A DNA stretch of 64,000 nucleotides from UBA2040 sp963977135 (GTDB lineage Bacteria; Bacteroidota; Bacteroidia; Flavobacteriales_D; Crocinitomicaceae). Where the stretch lies: the NCBI GenBank assembly GCA_963977135.1, contig CAXBNN010000002.1:434001-498000 (forward strand). Reading direction: 5' to 3'. This document shows positions 62,378 through 64,000 of the stretch, piece by piece (within the stretch, counting starts at the first letter, position 1; the number at the start of each line of letters is the position of its first letter). The translations under genes and the position numbers were made by a program. The notes beneath the pieces were generated by a model. It was not told the DNA's origin. It worked only from the letters and a program-made list of their open reading frames with translations, and made no database searches.

Positions 62378-63730
62378 ATGCAATTTGAATTAACTAAACT
62401 CTTTCTTGAGGATTTAAACGATGCAGTAGCACGTGATGATCGCTCGTGGATTTCGGTTAACATACTCGAATTGCACTATGCCGATATTGCCGAAATATTA
62501 GATCAACTCGATCTTCACGAAGCGAAACACGTCTATTATTGCCTGTCGGAAGATACGCAGTCTGATGTGCTTATGGAATTGGAAGAAGATGTTAGGGATA
62601 GATTCCTAGCTTCACTTTCTTCCAAAGAAATGGCCGATCAATTGGAGAATTTGGACTCTGATGATGCTGCCGATATCCTTGGAGACTTTTCGGAAGATAA
62701 AATTCAAGAAGTCATTTCCCATATGGAAGATGACGATGCTGCTGAAGACATTGTTGATTTGCTTAACTATGACGAGGACACTGCGGGTGGACTGATGCAG
62801 AAAGAGTTCATTCAAGCGCGGTTGGATTGGCCAGTTAACCGATGTTTAGTCGAATTGCGTCGACAAGCTGAAGACGTTGAGCAAGTGTTTACCATTTATG
62901 TAGTGGACGAAATGAATCGTCTGGTGGGCTTGCTTTCATTAAAACGATTACTATTTGCTGATCCGAAACAAAAAATTCGTGACCTATGCAAGGATAAAAA
63001 TATAATCTCTGTAAAAACAAACGATAGCGACGAGCAAGTTGCAAAAGTTATGGAGAAATATGACTTAGTTGCGGTTCCTGTTGTTGATTTACAAGGAAAA
63101 CTAGTCGGTAGAATTACAATTGATGATATCGTCGATTTTATCAAAGAAGAAGCTGATAAGGACTTTCAATTAGCGTCGGGTATCTCTGAGAAAATTGAAT
63201 CAAACTCTACAGTTTGGAAAATTTCACGAGCCCGTTTGCCCTGGTTATTGATTGGAATGTTGGGTGGGATTCTGGGTGCTCAAGTAATTTCAGGTTTTGA
63301 AACTGGCATTTCAAAAATCCCGGCTTTGGCATTTTTTATTCCATTAATTACAGCGATGGGTGGAAACGTAGGAGTTCAATCTTCGGCCATTGTTGTTCAA
63401 TCTTTAGCAAAAGGTCAGGATTTATTTGGCACCATAGCTAAAAGATTAGCCAAAGAAGCGATTGTTGGGTTAATCAATGGAACTCTACTCGCGGTTTTAA
63501 TATACGGAATCGCTTATATTTTTGGAAACGCTCAATTGGGTATGGTAGTAAGTATTTCATTGTTTATTGTCATATTCTTTGCCGCCATATTCGGCACATT
63601 AATTCCACTAATATTAGACAAGTACAATATCGATCCTGCCCTTGCAACAGGTCCTTTCGTTACCACCCTAAACGATGTTTTAGGCCTATTCATCTACTTC
63701 AGCGTTGGTATGCTGTTATTCAATATGTAA
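62378..63730 (+). CDS. mgtE: Magnesium transporter MgtE
   Basis: A 450-residue Mg2+ channel with the standard order: N domain (about 1-120), two CBS domains (about 125-255, ending VGRITIDDIVDFI), a connecting helix and five membrane helices. The pore motif region AMGGNVGVQSSAIVVQSLA is near residue 325. Acidic residues of the N and CBS domains (SDDAADIL, MEDDDAAEDI) match the Mg2+-sensing interface. Its stop codon directly abuts the next gene's ATG. Confidence 0.96.
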   Translation: MQFELTKLFLEDLNDAVARDDRSWISVNILELHYADIAEILDQLDLHEAKHVYYCLSEDTQSDVLMELEEDVRDRFLASLSSKEMADQLENLDSDDAADILGDFSEDKIQEVISHMEDDDAAEDIVDLLNYDEDTAGGLMQKEFIQARLDWPVNRCLVELRRQAEDVEQVFTIYVVDEMNRLVGLLSLKRLLFADPKQKIRDLCKDKNIISVKTNDSDEQVAKVMEKYDLVAVPVVDLQGKLVGRITIDDIVDFIKEEADKDFQLASGISEKIESNSTVWKISRARLPWLLIGMLGGILGAQVISGFETGISKIPALAFFIPLITAMGGNVGVQSSAIVVQSLAKGQDLFGTIAKRLAKEAIVGLINGTLLAVLIYGIAYIFGNAQLGMVVSISLFIVIFFAAIFGTLIPLILDKYNIDPALATGPFVTTLNDVLGLFIYFSVGMLLFNM

Positions 63731-64000
63731 ATGAATATTCTTTTTGTTGATACCGTTCACCCTATTTTAAGCCAAAGACTTACAAGTGCTGGACTCAATT
63801 GTATGCATTTTGAGCAAGAAACAAACGAGGAAATTTTCGAGAAATTAAAAACATGTGATGGACTTGTAATTCGTTCTCGTTTTCCACTTGACGAAAATCG
63901 ATTAAAAATGTGCGCCAATTTAAAATTCATAGCTCGATCTGGAGCGGGAATGGAGAATATTGATGTCGAGTACTGTGCTAAAAAAGGAATTCAACTTTTC
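63731..64000 (+). CDS. D-isomer-specific 2-hydroxyacid dehydrogenase, N-terminal part
   Basis: Ninety codons to the right edge of the window, still open. The start MNILFVDTVHPILSQRL and CDGLVIRSRFPLDENRL, then LKFIARSGAGMENIDVEYC, match the N-terminal substrate domain of the SerA/2-hydroxyacid dehydrogenase family (R-S-G-x-G-x-x-x-I-D). It could be phosphoglycerate dehydrogenase or another family member; the NAD domain is missing, so this stays open. No gap separates it from mgtE. Confidence 0.85.
   Translation, partial: MNILFVDTVHPILSQRLTSAGLNCMHFEQETNEEIFEKLKTCDGLVIRSRFPLDENRLKMCANLKFIARSGAGMENIDVEYCAKKGIQLF

Overview
This AT-rich 64 kb window looks like chromosomal core sequence from a member of the phylum Bacteroidota, most likely order Flavobacteriales. 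The evidence is: alternative complex III genes next to cytochrome oxidase genes; C-terminal type IX secretion sorting domains; SusC/TonB-type barrels with carboxypeptidase-like N-terminal domains; a GLPGLI-family protein, an IPExxxVDY-family protein and an HYC_CC_PP-family protein; and many upstream regions with the Bacteroidota -7 promoter box TAnnTTTG instead of strong Shine-Dalgarno sites. The genus cannot be fixed from the sequence alone. I saw no prophage, transposase, rRNA operon or CRISPR array.

Layout. 1-4.3 kb: start of der, era, a small outer-membrane barrel, a long RluA-type pseudouridine synthase, an initiator tRNA and a membrane protein. 4.4-12.6 kb: cell-envelope genes, namely a lipoprotein, a TonB-type barrel overlapping a GLPGLI gene, an Nfu-type Fe-S protein, and a three-gene metal-related unit (Cys-rich secreted protein, TonB receptor, HMA-domain protein). 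12.8-23 kb: metK, an acetyltransferase, a front-end fatty acid desaturase, ybjQ with a translationally coupled 44-residue membrane protein, a type IX-secreted BNR-repeat protein, gcvP, and pyk with an IPExxxVDY gene. 23-34.5 kb: a drug/metabolite exporter, rplU-rpmA, serS, a lipoprotein/TPR pair, msrA, a thioesterase, rplY-prs, a four-helix-bundle (S23-like) gene, an SRAP peptidase and a dihydrouridine synthase. This stretch also carries four clusters of a palindromic intergenic repeat. 34.5-39 kb: envelope proteins, CvpA, YceI, RseP. 39-46 kb: a DUF1501 gene with two tandem DUF1800 paralogues, then queG and ruvB. 46-57.9 kb: one long respiratory operon on the minus strand, actA-B-C-D-E-F followed by cytochrome c oxidase subunits II and I. 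58.2-64 kb: SPOR protein, rnpA, an S41 protease, an O-antigen-ligase-like protein, mgtE, and the start of a D-2-hydroxyacid dehydrogenase.

How the genes work together. The respiratory block encodes a complete quinol:cytochrome c oxidoreductase (alternative complex III) and the two catalytic subunits of an A1-type haem-copper oxidase, so electrons can pass from quinol to oxygen. Oxidase subunits III and IV are not in the window. The metal unit at 9.5-12.6 kb probably moves a thiophilic metal across the outer membrane.

The least explained signal is the intergenic repeat family (24.0, 29.5, 32.0 and 32.7 kb). Head-to-head units with a GTTATTTGAAG core form long hairpins, touch the coding regions of their neighbours, and bracket the S23-like gene. 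I rate this the best lead in an otherwise housekeeping-rich window. All assignments were made by reading the sequence; no database search was run.
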